In this document: positions 7,763 to 16,356 of the stretch, piece by piece
Numbering within the stretch: the first letter of the stretch is position 1
Layout: the number at the start of each line of letters is the position of its first letter
Assembly (NCBI GenBank): GCA_016716425.1
Contig: JADJWJ010000022.1
Coordinates: 155,762 to 219,761, forward strand
Length of the DNA: 64,000 nucleotides
Source of the DNA: Betaproteobacteria bacterium
Lineage (GTDB): Bacteria > Pseudomonadota > Gammaproteobacteria > Burkholderiales > Casimicrobiaceae
Direction of reading: 5' to 3'
Translations under genes and position numbers: made by a program
Notes under the pieces: model-generated
Told to the model about the DNA's origin: nothing
What the model saw: only the letters and a program-made list of their open reading frames with translations
Database searches by the model: none

Positions 7763-8928
7763 AGCTCCGACGCTCCCGCGATCCCGAGGGCCGCCTTCAC
7801 CGAGCGCGCGGTCGCGAGGGCGTCGGCGAGCGTCGCCCCGAGGCACGTCACGTGCCCCATCTTGCGCCCGCGCTTCGGGTGCGCCTTCCCGTACAGGTGG
7901 AGCTTGGCCTCCGGGTGCCGCAGCACGTCCTGCCACGCCGGCTCGCGCGGCGTCGTCGCGGCCGCGTCCGCGAACCACAGGTCGCCCAACAGGTTCACCA
8001 TGACGGCCGGCGTGTGCTGCCGCGTCTGCCCGAGCGGCAGGGCGGCCAGCACGCGCGCCTGCTGCTCGAACTGCGACGTCACGCACGCGTCGATCGTGTA
8101 GTGGCCGCTGTTGTGCGGCCGGGGTGCGATCTCGTTCACCAGCAGCGCGCCGTCGCGCGCGACGAACATCTCGACGCACAGCACGCCGCGGTAGTCGAGC
8201 GCGTCCGCGATGCCGGTCGCGATCGACCGCGCCCGCGCCGCGAGCTCGGGCGCCACGCGCGCCGGCACGATCGACACGTCGAGAATGCCGTCCCGGTGCC
8301 GGTTCTCGGCGGCCGGCCACGTCGCGGCGGCGCCGTGCTCGTTGCGCGCCACGATCACCGACACTTCGCACGCCAGATCGATCATCCGTTCGAGCACGCA
8401 TGGCTGGCCGCGCATGTCGTCCCACGCCGCGCGCACGTCGTCGCGCGTGCGCACGCGGGCCTGGCCCTTGCCGTCGTAGCCGAAGCGGGCGCTCTTCACG
8501 ACCCCCGGGAGCAGCGCCAGGTCGGCGCCGAGCGCGTCGGCGCCGCTGCGCAGCACGGCAAACGGCGCGACGGCGAAGCCGTGGCCCGCCAGGAACGTCT
8601 TCTCGCTGATGCGGTCCTGCGCGATGGCCACGCTGGCCGCGGCCGGCGTGACGCGCGCCGTGCGGGCGAGGTAGTCGAGCGCGGTCGCAGGGACGTTCTC
8701 GAACTCGGTCGTGGCGGCCCGCGCGACCGCCGCGAGCTCGGCGAGCCCGCGCGGGTCGAGGTAGTCCGCGGCGACGTGGCGGTCGGCCACGCTGCCCGCG
8801 GGGCTGTCGGATCCCGGGTCGAGGACGACCACCTTGTAGCCCAGGCTCTGCGCGGCCATGCAGAACATGCGGCCGAGCTGGCCGCCGCCCAGCAACCCGA
8901 GCCAGGCTCCGGGCGGAATCGCGGCCAT
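7759..8928 (-). CDS. purK: 5-(carboxyamino)imidazole ribonucleotide synthase
   Basis: A 389-residue ATP-grasp enzyme that carboxylates AIR to N5-CAIR with ATP and bicarbonate in purine synthesis. The N-terminus GAWLGLLGGGQLGRMFCMAA is the standard PurK opening. KSARFGYDGKGQARV (ATP binding) and NEIAPRPHNSGHYTIDAC (active-site segment) are clear. It follows purE by 18 bases on the same strand and the two enzymes act consecutively. The last four bases overlap the convergent gene's stop. Confidence 0.95.
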   Translation of the reverse strand: MAAIPPGAWLGLLGGGQLGRMFCMAAQSLGYKVVVLDPGSDSPAGSVADRHVAADYLDPRGLAELAAVARAATTEFENVPATALDYLARTARVTPAAASVAIAQDRISEKTFLAGHGFAVAPFAVLRSGADALGADLALLPGVVKSARFGYDGKGQARVRTRDDVRAAWDDMRGQPCVLERMIDLACEVSVIVARNEHGAAATWPAAENRHRDGILDVSIVPARVAPELAARARSIATGIADALDYRGVLCVEMFVARDGALLVNEIAPRPHNSGHYTIDACVTSQFEQQARVLAALPLGQTRQHTPAVMVNLLGDLWFADAAATTPREPAWQDVLRHPEAKLHLYGKAHPKRGRKMGHVTCLGATLADALATARSVKAALGIAGASEL

Positions 8929-8946
8929 CAGTTGCGCCTGCCGCGG

Positions 8947-9453
8947 TCAGGCCGTCGGCGGAACGCGCATCGCGCGCGCCGTGTTCGTCTGCTTCAGCCG
9001 GAACGCCGCGAGCTTCTTCGCCACCACCGGGTCCGTGGTCGCGATGATCGCGACGGCGAACAGCCCCGCGTTCGCGGCGCCGGCCTCGCCGATCGCGAAC
9101 GTCGCGACCGGGATGCCCTTGGGCATCTGCACGATCGACAGCAGCGAGTCCTCGCCGCGCAGGTACTTCGACGGCACCGGCACGCCGAGGACGGGCACGA
9201 TGGTCTTGGCGGCCAGCATGCCGGGCAGGTGCGCGGCCCCGCCGGCACCCGCGATGATCACGCGCAGGCCGCGCGGTCCGGCGTCCTCGGCGTACTCGAA
9301 CATGTCGTCGGGCATCCGGTGCGCGGAGACCACGCGCGGCTCGTTGGGAATGCCGAACGCGTCCAGTTGGGCCACCGCGTGGCGCATGACTTCCCAGTCG
9401 CTGTCGCTGCCCATCACCACCCCTGCCAACGGTGCCGCCTTGCGCTGCGCCAT
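8947..9453 (-). CDS. purE: N5-carboxyaminoimidazole ribonucleotide mutase
   Basis: A 168-residue PurE with the hallmark GVVMGSDSDWEVMRHA, the catalytic loop SAHRMPDDMFEY (His near residue 45) and AGAGGAAHLPGMLAAKT. It converts N5-CAIR to CAIR, the product used next in purine synthesis. A purine-rich ribosome site (GGGGGAGG) precedes the ATG. It is the first gene of a purE-purK operon. Confidence 0.96.
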   Translation of the reverse strand: MAQRKAAPLAGVVMGSDSDWEVMRHAVAQLDAFGIPNEPRVVSAHRMPDDMFEYAEDAGPRGLRVIIAGAGGAAHLPGMLAAKTIVPVLGVPVPSKYLRGEDSLLSIVQMPKGIPVATFAIGEAGAANAGLFAVAIIATTDPVVAKKLAAFRLKQTNTARAMRVPPTA

Positions 9454-9495
9454 GCCGCCTCCCCCGGGCCTGCGACGCGTCGTTCGCCGGCGGGC

Positions 9496-9504
9496 ATCTT
9501 ATCA
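9496..9504 (-). promoter_or_regulatory. Candidate extended -10 promoter of purEK
   Basis: On the minus strand this reads TGATAAGAT, an extended -10 (TGn followed by TAAGAT), about 43 bases before the purE start and in the divergent gap with slt. No clear -35 is visible, which fits an extended -10 type. No PurR-like operator was recognised. Confidence 0.4.
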
Positions 9505-9698
9505 TCGGGGTCTTGCCCGTGCGGCGGCTGGCCTCCGGCGCGGCGGGAACGATCGGGCCGGCTCGCGCACTAAGCACATGGCGGGTGCCCGGCGACGGGC
9601 GTCGATGCGGATGCCGGCGGGCGCGAGCCGGGGCAGCCCGCGCCGCCCGGCCGCAAGCTCCTTGCCACGCCGGGCGCGCTCGCCGAGAATCGGATGCG

Positions 9699-11672
9699 AT
9701 GCCTGCCATGACCACCCTTCGTCGCACTGCCACGCTGGCGCTCCTCGCTGGCGCGTGGCCGTTCGTCCCGGCGTCGGCGCAGACCGACGCGGACTTCCTC
9801 GCGGCGAAAGCGGCCTACGAGCGCGGCGACCGCACGCGAGTTGCCGCCCTCGCACCGAAGCTCTCCGGGCACGTGCTCGCGCCGTACGTCGCGTACTGGC
9901 AACTGAAGCTCGGCCTCGACGATGCGTCGCCCGCGGCGGTCCGCACGTACCTCGACCGCTACCCGAATACACCGCTGGGCGATCGCCTCCGGGTCGAGTG
10001 GCTGAAGCTGCTCGGCCGCAATGCCATCTGGCATCAGTTCGCTGTCGACTGGCCGCCGGCCGCGAGCGACGACGTCGAACTCGCCTGCTACGGCGTGCTG
10101 TACAGGTGGCAGCGCGACGGCGACGACGCGCTGGCCGCCGCGAAGCCGCTGTGGTTCACGGAGAAGGCCACGCCCGAGGCGTGCGAGCCGGCGTTCGCCG
10201 CGCTGATCCGGCGGGGCGACCTGACGCCGGCCGACCGGCGCGCGCGCTTCCGGCTCGCCCACGAGGCGGGCAACCTGCGCACGGCGCAGGCGCAGGGCGC
10301 GGGCCTTCCGGGCCACGAGCGTGTGCCCGACCGCGATTTCAACGAGGTGAGCCGCGATCCGCTGCGCGCGCTCGATCGTGGCAGCTTCGCGTGGGCGACC
10401 GGCGGCGGCCGCGAGCTCGCGCTGTTCGCGCTCGAGCGCGCGGCGCGCAGCGACGCCGGTGCCGCGCGTCCCGCGTGGGTGAAGGTGCGCGACCGGATGC
10501 CCGAGGCCGACCGCCGCTACGGCAACGCGCGCCTCGCATTTCACGCGGCGCGGCAGTTGAATCCCGCGGCCAACGACTGGTTCCGCGAAGCGGGCAACGT
10601 GCCGCTGTCGGCGGACGCGCACGCGTGGCGCGTGCGCGCGGCGTTGCGCGCGCAGGCGTGGGACGACGTTGCGGCGGCGATCGCCGCGATGCCCGAGTCC
10701 CAGCGGCAGGAGGCGGCGTGGCGGTACTGGCGCGCCCGCGCGCTCGCGGCGCAGGGGCGGCAGGACGAGGCGAACGCGCTGCTGACGGTGCTCGCCGGGG
10801 AGACCCACTTCTACGGCGTGCTCGCGGCCGAGGCGCTGGGCCGACGCTACACGCCGCCCGTGAGCGAGCCGGTGACGCCGTCGGCCGAGGCCGTCGCGGC
10901 GTTTGCGGCGCGGCCCGAGGTGAAGCGCGCGGTGAAGCTGGCCGAGCTCGACCTGCGGCCCGAGTCGCAGCGCGAGTGGATCTACATCGTGCGCGGCCTG
11001 CCCGACGACGACGCGCTGCTGCTCGCGGCCGGCTACGCGCGCAGCGTCGGACTCTACGACCGCGCGATCAACACCGCCGACCGGACGCAGGCGCGCCACG
11101 ACTACGCGCTGCGCTACCTCGCGCCGTACCGGACGGAGTTCGAGTCGGCGGCGAAGGCACACGACGTCGACGTCGCGCTGCTCTACGCGATCGCCCGGCA
11201 GGAGTCGCGCTTCGCGGCGGACATCGTCTCCTCCGCGGGGGCGGTCGGGCTGATGCAGCTGATGCCCGGCACTGCGCGCTGGGTGGCCAAGCAACTCGCG
11301 CGCAACGATTACCGACCCGCGCTGATCGGCGACACCGAGCTCAACACGCTGTTCGGCGCGTACTACTTCAAGTACTGGCTCGAGCGGCTCGATCGCATGC
11401 CGGCGCTCGCAGCCGCCGCGTACAACGCGGGGCCGGGCCGCGCGCAGGCGTGGCGCCCGCCCGCGCCGCTCGAAGGCGCGGTCTGGGTAGAGACGATCCC
11501 GTTCAACGAGACCCGCGATTACGTGAAAAAGGTCCTCGCCAACGCGATCGTGTACGGGCACGCGTTCAACACGAGCCAGCAGCCGCTGACCGCGCGGCTG
11601 GGCACCGTCACTCCGCGCAACGGCACGGCCAACGGCGCGGCAGTCACGGCGGCGGCGCTCGCCACCGAGTAG
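9699..11672 (+). CDS. slt: Soluble lytic murein transglycosylase
   Basis: A 657-residue periplasmic enzyme that cleaves peptidoglycan to 1,6-anhydromuropeptides. A signal peptide (TLALLAGAWPFVPASAQ) covers about the first 29 residues. The long alpha-helical U-domain follows. The C-terminal SLT domain has catalytic Glu502 in ARQESRFA, then GLMQLMPGTA and AAAYNAGPGRA. ATG 9699 is used; an ATG at 9708 would also keep the signal peptide. The NDUFA9-like gene begins 3 bases after its stop. Confidence 0.92.
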   Translation: MPAMTTLRRTATLALLAGAWPFVPASAQTDADFLAAKAAYERGDRTRVAALAPKLSGHVLAPYVAYWQLKLGLDDASPAAVRTYLDRYPNTPLGDRLRVEWLKLLGRNAIWHQFAVDWPPAASDDVELACYGVLYRWQRDGDDALAAAKPLWFTEKATPEACEPAFAALIRRGDLTPADRRARFRLAHEAGNLRTAQAQGAGLPGHERVPDRDFNEVSRDPLRALDRGSFAWATGGGRELALFALERAARSDAGAARPAWVKVRDRMPEADRRYGNARLAFHAARQLNPAANDWFREAGNVPLSADAHAWRVRAALRAQAWDDVAAAIAAMPESQRQEAAWRYWRARALAAQGRQDEANALLTVLAGETHFYGVLAAEALGRRYTPPVSEPVTPSAEAVAAFAARPEVKRAVKLAELDLRPESQREWIYIVRGLPDDDALLLAAGYARSVGLYDRAINTADRTQARHDYALRYLAPYRTEFESAAKAHDVDVALLYAIARQESRFAADIVSSAGAVGLMQLMPGTARWVAKQLARNDYRPALIGDTELNTLFGAYYFKYWLERLDRMPALAAAAYNAGPGRAQAWRPPAPLEGAVWVETIPFNETRDYVKKVLANAIVYGHAFNTSQQPLTARLGTVTPRNGTANGAAVTAAALATE

Positions 11673-11675
11673 CCG

Positions 11676-12617
11676 ATGGCCGCGGAGCAGATCGTCGTGC
11701 TGGGAGGCGCCGGCTTCGTCGGGCGCCACATCGTCGCGCAGCTTGCCGCCGCGGGCCACCGCGTCGTCGTTCCGGCGCGGCGGCGCGAGAACGCCAAGCA
11801 TCTGATCCTGCTGCCCACCGTCGAGGTCGTCGAGGCGAGCATTCACGACGCCCGGGCGCTCGCGTCGCTCTGCGCGGGCGCTTCCGCGGTGGTGAACCTG
11901 GTCGGGATCCTCAACGAAAGCGGCGACGCGACGTTCGAGCGCGTGCACGTCGACGTCACGCGGCACGCGGTCACCGCCTGCCACGCCGCCGGCGTGCCGA
12001 GGCTCCTGCAGATGAGCGCGCTCGGCGCCGCGCCGGACGGGCCGTCGCGCTACCTGCGGTCGAAGGCGGCGGCCGAGGCGCTCGTCGCGGCCTCCGGCCT
12101 CGCCTGGACGATCTTCCGGCCCTCGGTGATCTTCGGGCGCGGCGACACGTTCCTCAATCTGTTCGCGCAACTGTCGCGGGCGCTGCCCATCGTCGTCCTC
12201 GCGGCGCCGAACGCGCGCTTCCAGCCGATCCACGTCGAGGACGTCGCGCACTGCTTCGCGCAGGCCCTGCGCGACGACCTCACGCACCGCGCGCGTTACG
12301 ACCTGTGCGGCCCGAAGGTCTACACGCTGCAGGAACTCGTGCGCTACGTCGGCGAGGTCGTGGGCGCCGTGCGTCCGATCGTCCCGCTGGGCCCGCGGCT
12401 GTCCCTGCTGCAGGCGGCGGTTCTCGAGCGCCTGCCGGGCAAGCTGATGAGCCGCGACAACCTGCGCTCGACCGCGACCGACAACGTCTGCGACTGCCCG
12501 TTCCCGGCGGTGTTCGGCATCGCGCCGGCCGCGCTCGAGGCGATCGCTCCGCAGTATCTCGCGCCGGCCGCGCAGCGGAGCGCGTTCGATCGCTTCCGCG
12601 CGACGGGCGGCCGCTAG
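11676..12617 (+). CDS. NAD(P)-binding SDR, complex I NDUFA9-like family
   Basis: A 313-residue atypical short-chain dehydrogenase/reductase. The Rossmann motif VLGGAGFVGRHI is at the N-terminus, VNLVGIL follows, and YLRSK matches the YxxxK active-site pattern. Later landmarks are FRPSVIFGRGDTFLN and FQPIHVEDVA. These are typical of bacterial NDUFA9-like proteins, whose substrate is not established. It sits between slt and cca with tight spacing, an order I recognise from other betaproteobacteria. Confidence 0.85.
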   Translation: MAAEQIVVLGGAGFVGRHIVAQLAAAGHRVVVPARRRENAKHLILLPTVEVVEASIHDARALASLCAGASAVVNLVGILNESGDATFERVHVDVTRHAVTACHAAGVPRLLQMSALGAAPDGPSRYLRSKAAAEALVAASGLAWTIFRPSVIFGRGDTFLNLFAQLSRALPIVVLAAPNARFQPIHVEDVAHCFAQALRDDLTHRARYDLCGPKVYTLQELVRYVGEVVGAVRPIVPLGPRLSLLQAAVLERLPGKLMSRDNLRSTATDNVCDCPFPAVFGIAPAALEAIAPQYLAPAAQRSAFDRFRATGGR

Positions 12618-12654
12618 CGCCGCCCGCCGGCGGCCGCGCGGACGGCGGGCTCCG

Positions 12655-13914
12655 ATGGCGCGTCCCCTGCCGCAGCCGGTCCGGATCTACGAAGTCGGCG
12701 GCGCCGTCCGCGACGGGCTGCTCGGGCGGCCCGTCGCGGACCGCGACCACGTCGTCGTGGGCGCCACGCCGGAACTCATGCTGGCGTCCGGGTACCGCCC
12801 CGTGGGCCGTGACTTCCCGGTGTTCCTGCACCCGGAGACGAACGAGGAGTATGCGCTCGCTCGCACGGAGCGCAAGCACGGACAGGGCTATCGCGGATTC
12901 GAGTTCTTCGCGTCCCCCGACGTCACGCTGGCGGAAGACTTGGCACGGCGCGACCTGACGATCAACGCGATGGCCCGCGGCGACGACGGCGCGCTGGTGG
13001 ATCCGTACGGGGGCGCCGCCGATCTCGTCGCCGGCATCCTGCGGCATGTGTCCGCGGCGTTCGCCGAGGATCCGCTGCGGGTGCTGCGCGTCGCGCGGTT
13101 CGCGGCGCGCTTCGACTTCGCCGTCGCGCCGGAAACCGAGGCGCTGATGCGCGCGATCGTCGCGTCGGGGGAACTCGCCACGCTGGCGCCCGAACGCGTG
13201 TGGCAGGAGCTCGCGCGCGGCCTGATGGAAGCGCGTCCGTCGCGGATGCTCGCGGTGCTGCGCGACTGCGGGGCGCTGGCGGCGCTGCTGCCGGAGGTCG
13301 ACGCGCTCTACGGCGTGGCGCAGCCGCCGGCGCACCACCCGGAGGTCGACACCGGCGTGCACGTCGCGCAGGCGCTCGACTGGGCGGCCGCGCACGCGCT
13401 CGGCCTGCCCGCGCGCTACGCGGTGCTCGCACACGATCTGGGCAAGGCCACGACGCCGGCCGCGGCGCTGCCGCGGCACGTCGCGCACGAGCAGCGCGGC
13501 GTCCGGCTCGCCGGGCGGCTGTCGGAGCGCCTGCGCGTGCCGCTCGATTGCCGGGACGCCGCGGCGCTCGCGGCGCGGTGGCACGGCGTGGTGCACCGGG
13601 CGGCCGAGTTGCGGCCGGCCACGCTGCTCGCCGTGGTCACGGCGGCCGACGCGCTGCGGCGGCCGGAGCGGCTCGCCACACTGCTCGACGCTTGCGCCGC
13701 CGACGCGTGCTCGCGCCCCGGCGCCGCTCCCGATTACGCGCCTGCGCGCATTCTGCGCGGCGCGCTCGCCGCGGCGAAGGCGGTCGACGCCGGCGCGATC
13801 GCGCGCGCCGTGGCCCGGCGCCCGGGCGGGGAGAACGACGACGCGATCGCCAAGGCCGTGCGCAGCGGGCGGCTCAGGGCGCTGCGGGCGTGGCGGCGTG
13901 GGTTGCCGGAGTGA
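12655..13914 (+). CDS. cca: Multifunctional CCA protein (tRNA nucleotidyltransferase with HD domain)
   Basis: A 419-residue class II CCA-adding enzyme that builds and repairs the tRNA 3' CCA end. The nucleotidyltransferase head has YEVGGAVRDGLLG (residues 12-24) and the metal-binding pair Asp29/Asp31. ARRDLTINAMA and EDPLRVLRVARFAARF complete the catalytic region. The C-terminal HD phosphohydrolase domain has LAHDLGKATTP and the WHG segment. The residue after Asp31 is His where I expect Trp (DxDWVVVG), a mild oddity. GTG/ATG alternatives upstream lack homology. Confidence 0.94.
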   Translation: MARPLPQPVRIYEVGGAVRDGLLGRPVADRDHVVVGATPELMLASGYRPVGRDFPVFLHPETNEEYALARTERKHGQGYRGFEFFASPDVTLAEDLARRDLTINAMARGDDGALVDPYGGAADLVAGILRHVSAAFAEDPLRVLRVARFAARFDFAVAPETEALMRAIVASGELATLAPERVWQELARGLMEARPSRMLAVLRDCGALAALLPEVDALYGVAQPPAHHPEVDTGVHVAQALDWAAAHALGLPARYAVLAHDLGKATTPAAALPRHVAHEQRGVRLAGRLSERLRVPLDCRDAAALAARWHGVVHRAAELRPATLLAVVTAADALRRPERLATLLDACAADACSRPGAAPDYAPARILRGALAAAKAVDAGAIARAVARRPGGENDDAIAKAVRSGRLRALRAWRRGLPE

Positions 13915-14053
13915 GCACCCCCCACCCGCATTCACCACCAAGAACGGGAAGAACTTCGCGGGCTGGACTTGCGGTGACCGCAAAGCCGTTGCTCGTGCCC
14001 TGCGTGTTCGTCGCGCTTCCGCTTTTGAAGGGGTTCGTGCCCCCTGGGCACCC

Positions 14054-14674
14054 TCAGACCCGGTAGGCGACCGCCTTCATCACGCCAGCGGCCAGGCGCA
14101 TCGCGCCCTTGACGGGCAGCGGGAGGTCGATCGCACCGGCATCCTGCGCCATCGCGCCGTGCCGCGCCTCGTCGTCGCGCATCGTGTCGACGATCGCCCG
14201 GCTCCTGACGTCGCCGTCGGGCAGGCGGTCGAGGTGCGCGGTCAGGTGCTCCTCGACCTGCCGCTCGGTCTCGACGACGAAGCCCAGGTTCACGCGGTCG
14301 CCCGCGATGCCCGCGAGCGCGCCGATGGCGAACGAACCGGCATACCACAGCGGATTGAGCAGCGACGTGCGGTCCGCGAGTTCGGCGAGCCGCGATTGGG
14401 TCCACGCGAGGTGCTCCTCCTCCTCGCGCGCCGCGGACGCGAACCGCGCGCCGATCGACGGATCGCGGGCCACCAGCGCCTGCGCCGAGTAGAGGGCCTG
14501 TGCGCACACCTCGCCGGTGTGATTGACGCGCATCAGCCCCGCCGCGTGCCGCCGCTCGTCCGGCGTGAGTTCCGGCTCGGGCAGCCCCGCGCCCGGCACC
14601 GGCCGCACCGTGCGGGCCAGTCCGGACAGCGTGCGCAACGCGCGGTCGAAACCGACGATCCAGCGATCGATCAT
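14054..14674 (-). CDS. coq7: 2-polyprenyl-3-methyl-6-methoxy-1,4-benzoquinone monooxygenase
   Basis: A 206-residue di-iron hydroxylase of ubiquinone synthesis (Coq7/UbiF-equivalent). The metal ligands appear as GEVCAQALYSAQA, AREEEEHLAWT and MRDDEARHGAMA. It performs the penultimate hydroxylation at the membrane surface. It is convergent with cca and has a short leader. The ATG at 14674 gives the normal N-terminus (DRWIVGFDRALRTL). Confidence 0.94.
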   Translation of the reverse strand: MIDRWIVGFDRALRTLSGLARTVRPVPGAGLPEPELTPDERRHAAGLMRVNHTGEVCAQALYSAQALVARDPSIGARFASAAREEEEHLAWTQSRLAELADRTSLLNPLWYAGSFAIGALAGIAGDRVNLGFVVETERQVEEHLTAHLDRLPDGDVRSRAIVDTMRDDEARHGAMAQDAGAIDLPLPVKGAMRLAAGVMKAVAYRV

Positions 14675-14703
14675 CCGCGCATCGTACCACCGGCGGTTGC
14701 GGC

Positions 14704-14732
14704 AAAAAAAACGGGCGCCCGAAGGCGCCCGT
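14704..14732 (-). terminator. Rho-independent terminator of the porin gene
   Basis: Read on the minus strand this is a 9-bp stem ACGGGCGCC / GGCGCCCGT with a TTCG tetraloop followed by eight U residues. It lies 39 bases beyond the porin stop codon. It is the best intrinsic terminator in the window. Confidence 0.92.
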
Positions 14733-14770
14733 TGCCATTGCGAAGAGACCCGGTAATGCCGAAGGCGCTC

Positions 14771-15895
14771 TTAGAAGAAGTGAACCAGGCCCACGACGAA
14801 GCCGCTGGCGTTGGCGCCGTTGACGACCTCGTACGGGTTGATGTTGAAATTGTAGCGGGCGTTGCTGTCGTTGCGCGTCTGCACGAAGCCCGCGTAGGAC
14901 AGCGTGCGCTTCGACAGCGCGTACGTGTACGAGATCGTCCACTGCTGCGCGCCGGTGTTGTTGCCGGCGTTGACCTGGCCGACGCTCGTGCCCCCCGGGC
15001 CGCTGCCGTCGCCGGCGTCGCCGAAGAACGCGTACATTTCGCCCGGGCCGATCGGCACGGTGGCGCTGATGCCCCAGAAATTGCGGGTCAGGCTGCCGCC
15101 GGTGACGTCGTAGTCGAGGCGCTCCCACACGCCGCCGATCTTGGCCACGCCGAAGTTCCAGTTGCCGGCGACCGAGAACGCCCAGTCGTTGCAGGAGATG
15201 CACCGGACCTTGGTGTTCGCTTCATACGCGATGCCGCCCTGGAACGGGCCGTTCGCGTAGAAGCCGCCCATCGACAGCACGTACGCGTGGTTCTGCTGCT
15301 GCGTCAGCGTGCTGTTGGACGTGTCGGCCGCGGCGAGCTGGATCGAACCGGCGAAGCCGCCGACGCGCGGCGAGTCGTAGCGGATCGAGTTGCCCAGACG
15401 TGCGTCGAAGGCGCCGTTGATCTTCGACTGCGAACCCTGCGCCCACAGCGCGGCGGTCGACAGGATCGACGTCGTCAACGTCGGGACGTTACCGAAGATC
15501 GGATGGATGTCGTCGTACGGGGCGAGGAAGTTGCCGATCTTGACCGTGCCCCACGTGCCCTGCAGGCCGACGAACGTTTCGCGACCGGCCAGCGTGCCGC
15601 CGCCCGAATCCCCGTTGATGGACGATTCGATCTGGAAGATCGCCGACAGACCGCCACCCAGCGATTCGCTGCCGCGAACGCCCAGACGCGACGAGTTGGA
15701 ACTCACCCGGTAGACGGTGCGATTGACGTTCTGCCCCGGAGCCGACGTGCCCGCAGCCTGCGTCTGCGAGCCGCTGACCCCTTCCAGCGTCAGGTTCAGG
15801 CGGCCGTACAGCGTCACATTGGCGGTTTGCGCCTGCGCAGCCAGCGGGGCGGCAAGCAAACCCGCGACTGCGACAGCGACGAGCTTTTTATTCAT
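14771..15895 (-). CDS. General porin (Gram-negative outer membrane trimeric porin family)
   Basis: A 374-residue outer-membrane beta-barrel. The signal peptide is MNKKLVAVAVAGLLAAPLAA with cleavage after AQA near residue 22. The mature start NVTLYGRLNLTLEGV, the SRLGVRGSESLGGGLSAIFQ strand pair, ETFVGLQG and the terminal aromatic residue (VGLVHFF) are all typical of betaproteobacterial OmpC-like porins. Unusually it carries Cys232 and Cys235 (RCISCND), possibly a loop disulphide. It is monocistronic with its own terminator. Pore selectivity cannot be predicted. Confidence 0.94.
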   Translation of the reverse strand: MNKKLVAVAVAGLLAAPLAAQAQTANVTLYGRLNLTLEGVSGSQTQAAGTSAPGQNVNRTVYRVSSNSSRLGVRGSESLGGGLSAIFQIESSINGDSGGGTLAGRETFVGLQGTWGTVKIGNFLAPYDDIHPIFGNVPTLTTSILSTAALWAQGSQSKINGAFDARLGNSIRYDSPRVGGFAGSIQLAAADTSNSTLTQQQNHAYVLSMGGFYANGPFQGGIAYEANTKVRCISCNDWAFSVAGNWNFGVAKIGGVWERLDYDVTGGSLTRNFWGISATVPIGPGEMYAFFGDAGDGSGPGGTSVGQVNAGNNTGAQQWTISYTYALSKRTLSYAGFVQTRNDSNARYNFNINPYEVVNGANASGFVVGLVHFF

Positions 15896-16158
15896 GGAGT
15901 CTCTCCTCTAACGGATAAAATTGGCAAGGTTTCAAGCCTTTTGCGCCTGCCATCGGAACCTTCTCAAATCTGCGAGAAGTTGCAACCCATTTTGCCAAAG
16001 CCTCCCTTGCACTGGCAAGCCGAAGGCAGACCGGGGTCTGGCCACCTTCGCCCGTGTTGTGCCAAAGCAACAGAAAATCGGGGACGAAACCGCGCGACCG
16101 CACGGCCGCCAGCGGTCGCCCGTACCGGGACTATGCTCGAAGTGTGAATTCCAATATC
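15896..16158. other. AT-richer divergent intergenic region between porin and the LPS locus
   Basis: This gap is clearly less GC-rich than the coding DNA around it. It must contain the porin promoter on the minus strand and a start region for the transferase gene on the plus strand. TATGCT at about 16132 (plus) could be a -10 element. I see no tRNA or strong hairpin in it. Confidence 0.6.
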
Positions 16159-16356
16159 ATGAAATCAAACAAAAAAAAGTTGAATCCTCGTGTGGAGACC
16201 GCCTTCGGTGGCCATTCGGTCGATTTGTCCCGATTTGGCGCGACCCAACCTCTTGCCGGACAGGGGCCCGCGGGGGCGGAGGCCCCTGATATTGCGCTGC
16301 TTTCGGCGGCCGGCGCTCCCCGGGCGAAGTCGGCCGGAAGCGTGGGCGTCGGGTGA
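16159..16356 (+). CDS. Candidate small ORF (65 aa) coupled to the transferase gene
   Basis: An ATG-started frame, beginning MKSNKKKLNPRVETAFGG, whose TGA overlaps the GTG start of the next gene (GTGA at 16353-16356). The overlap and the lysine-rich, A-rich start look like real coding DNA or a leader. I recognise no family, membrane segment or cysteine motif, and no good Shine-Dalgarno is visible. It may instead be the true 5' extension of transcription without being translated. The residues after about 35 are Ala/Gly-rich low complexity. Confidence 0.35.
   Translation: MKSNKKKLNPRVETAFGGHSVDLSRFGATQPLAGQGPAGAEAPDIALLSAAGAPRAKSAGSVGVG

Noticed and set aside
6920..9733. A 937-codon open frame on the minus strand across the isomerase and purK/purE
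   Set aside because: It is a GC-driven shadow. It is Arg/Ala/Gly-rich without domains and overlaps genes with clear family motifs.
8858..12958. A 1366-codon plus-strand open frame across purE, slt and the NDUFA9-like gene
   Set aside because: Composition is low-complexity and real genes in other frames explain the region. Long open frames are expected by chance at this GC content.
13960..13990. TTGCGG-TGA-CCGCAA as a cca/coq7 terminator
   Set aside because: The stem is only six bases with no U-run on either strand.
14681..14686. TACGAT (minus) as a coq7 -10 element
   Set aside because: It ends only about 7 bases before the ATG, which would force a leaderless transcript. The evidence is too weak.
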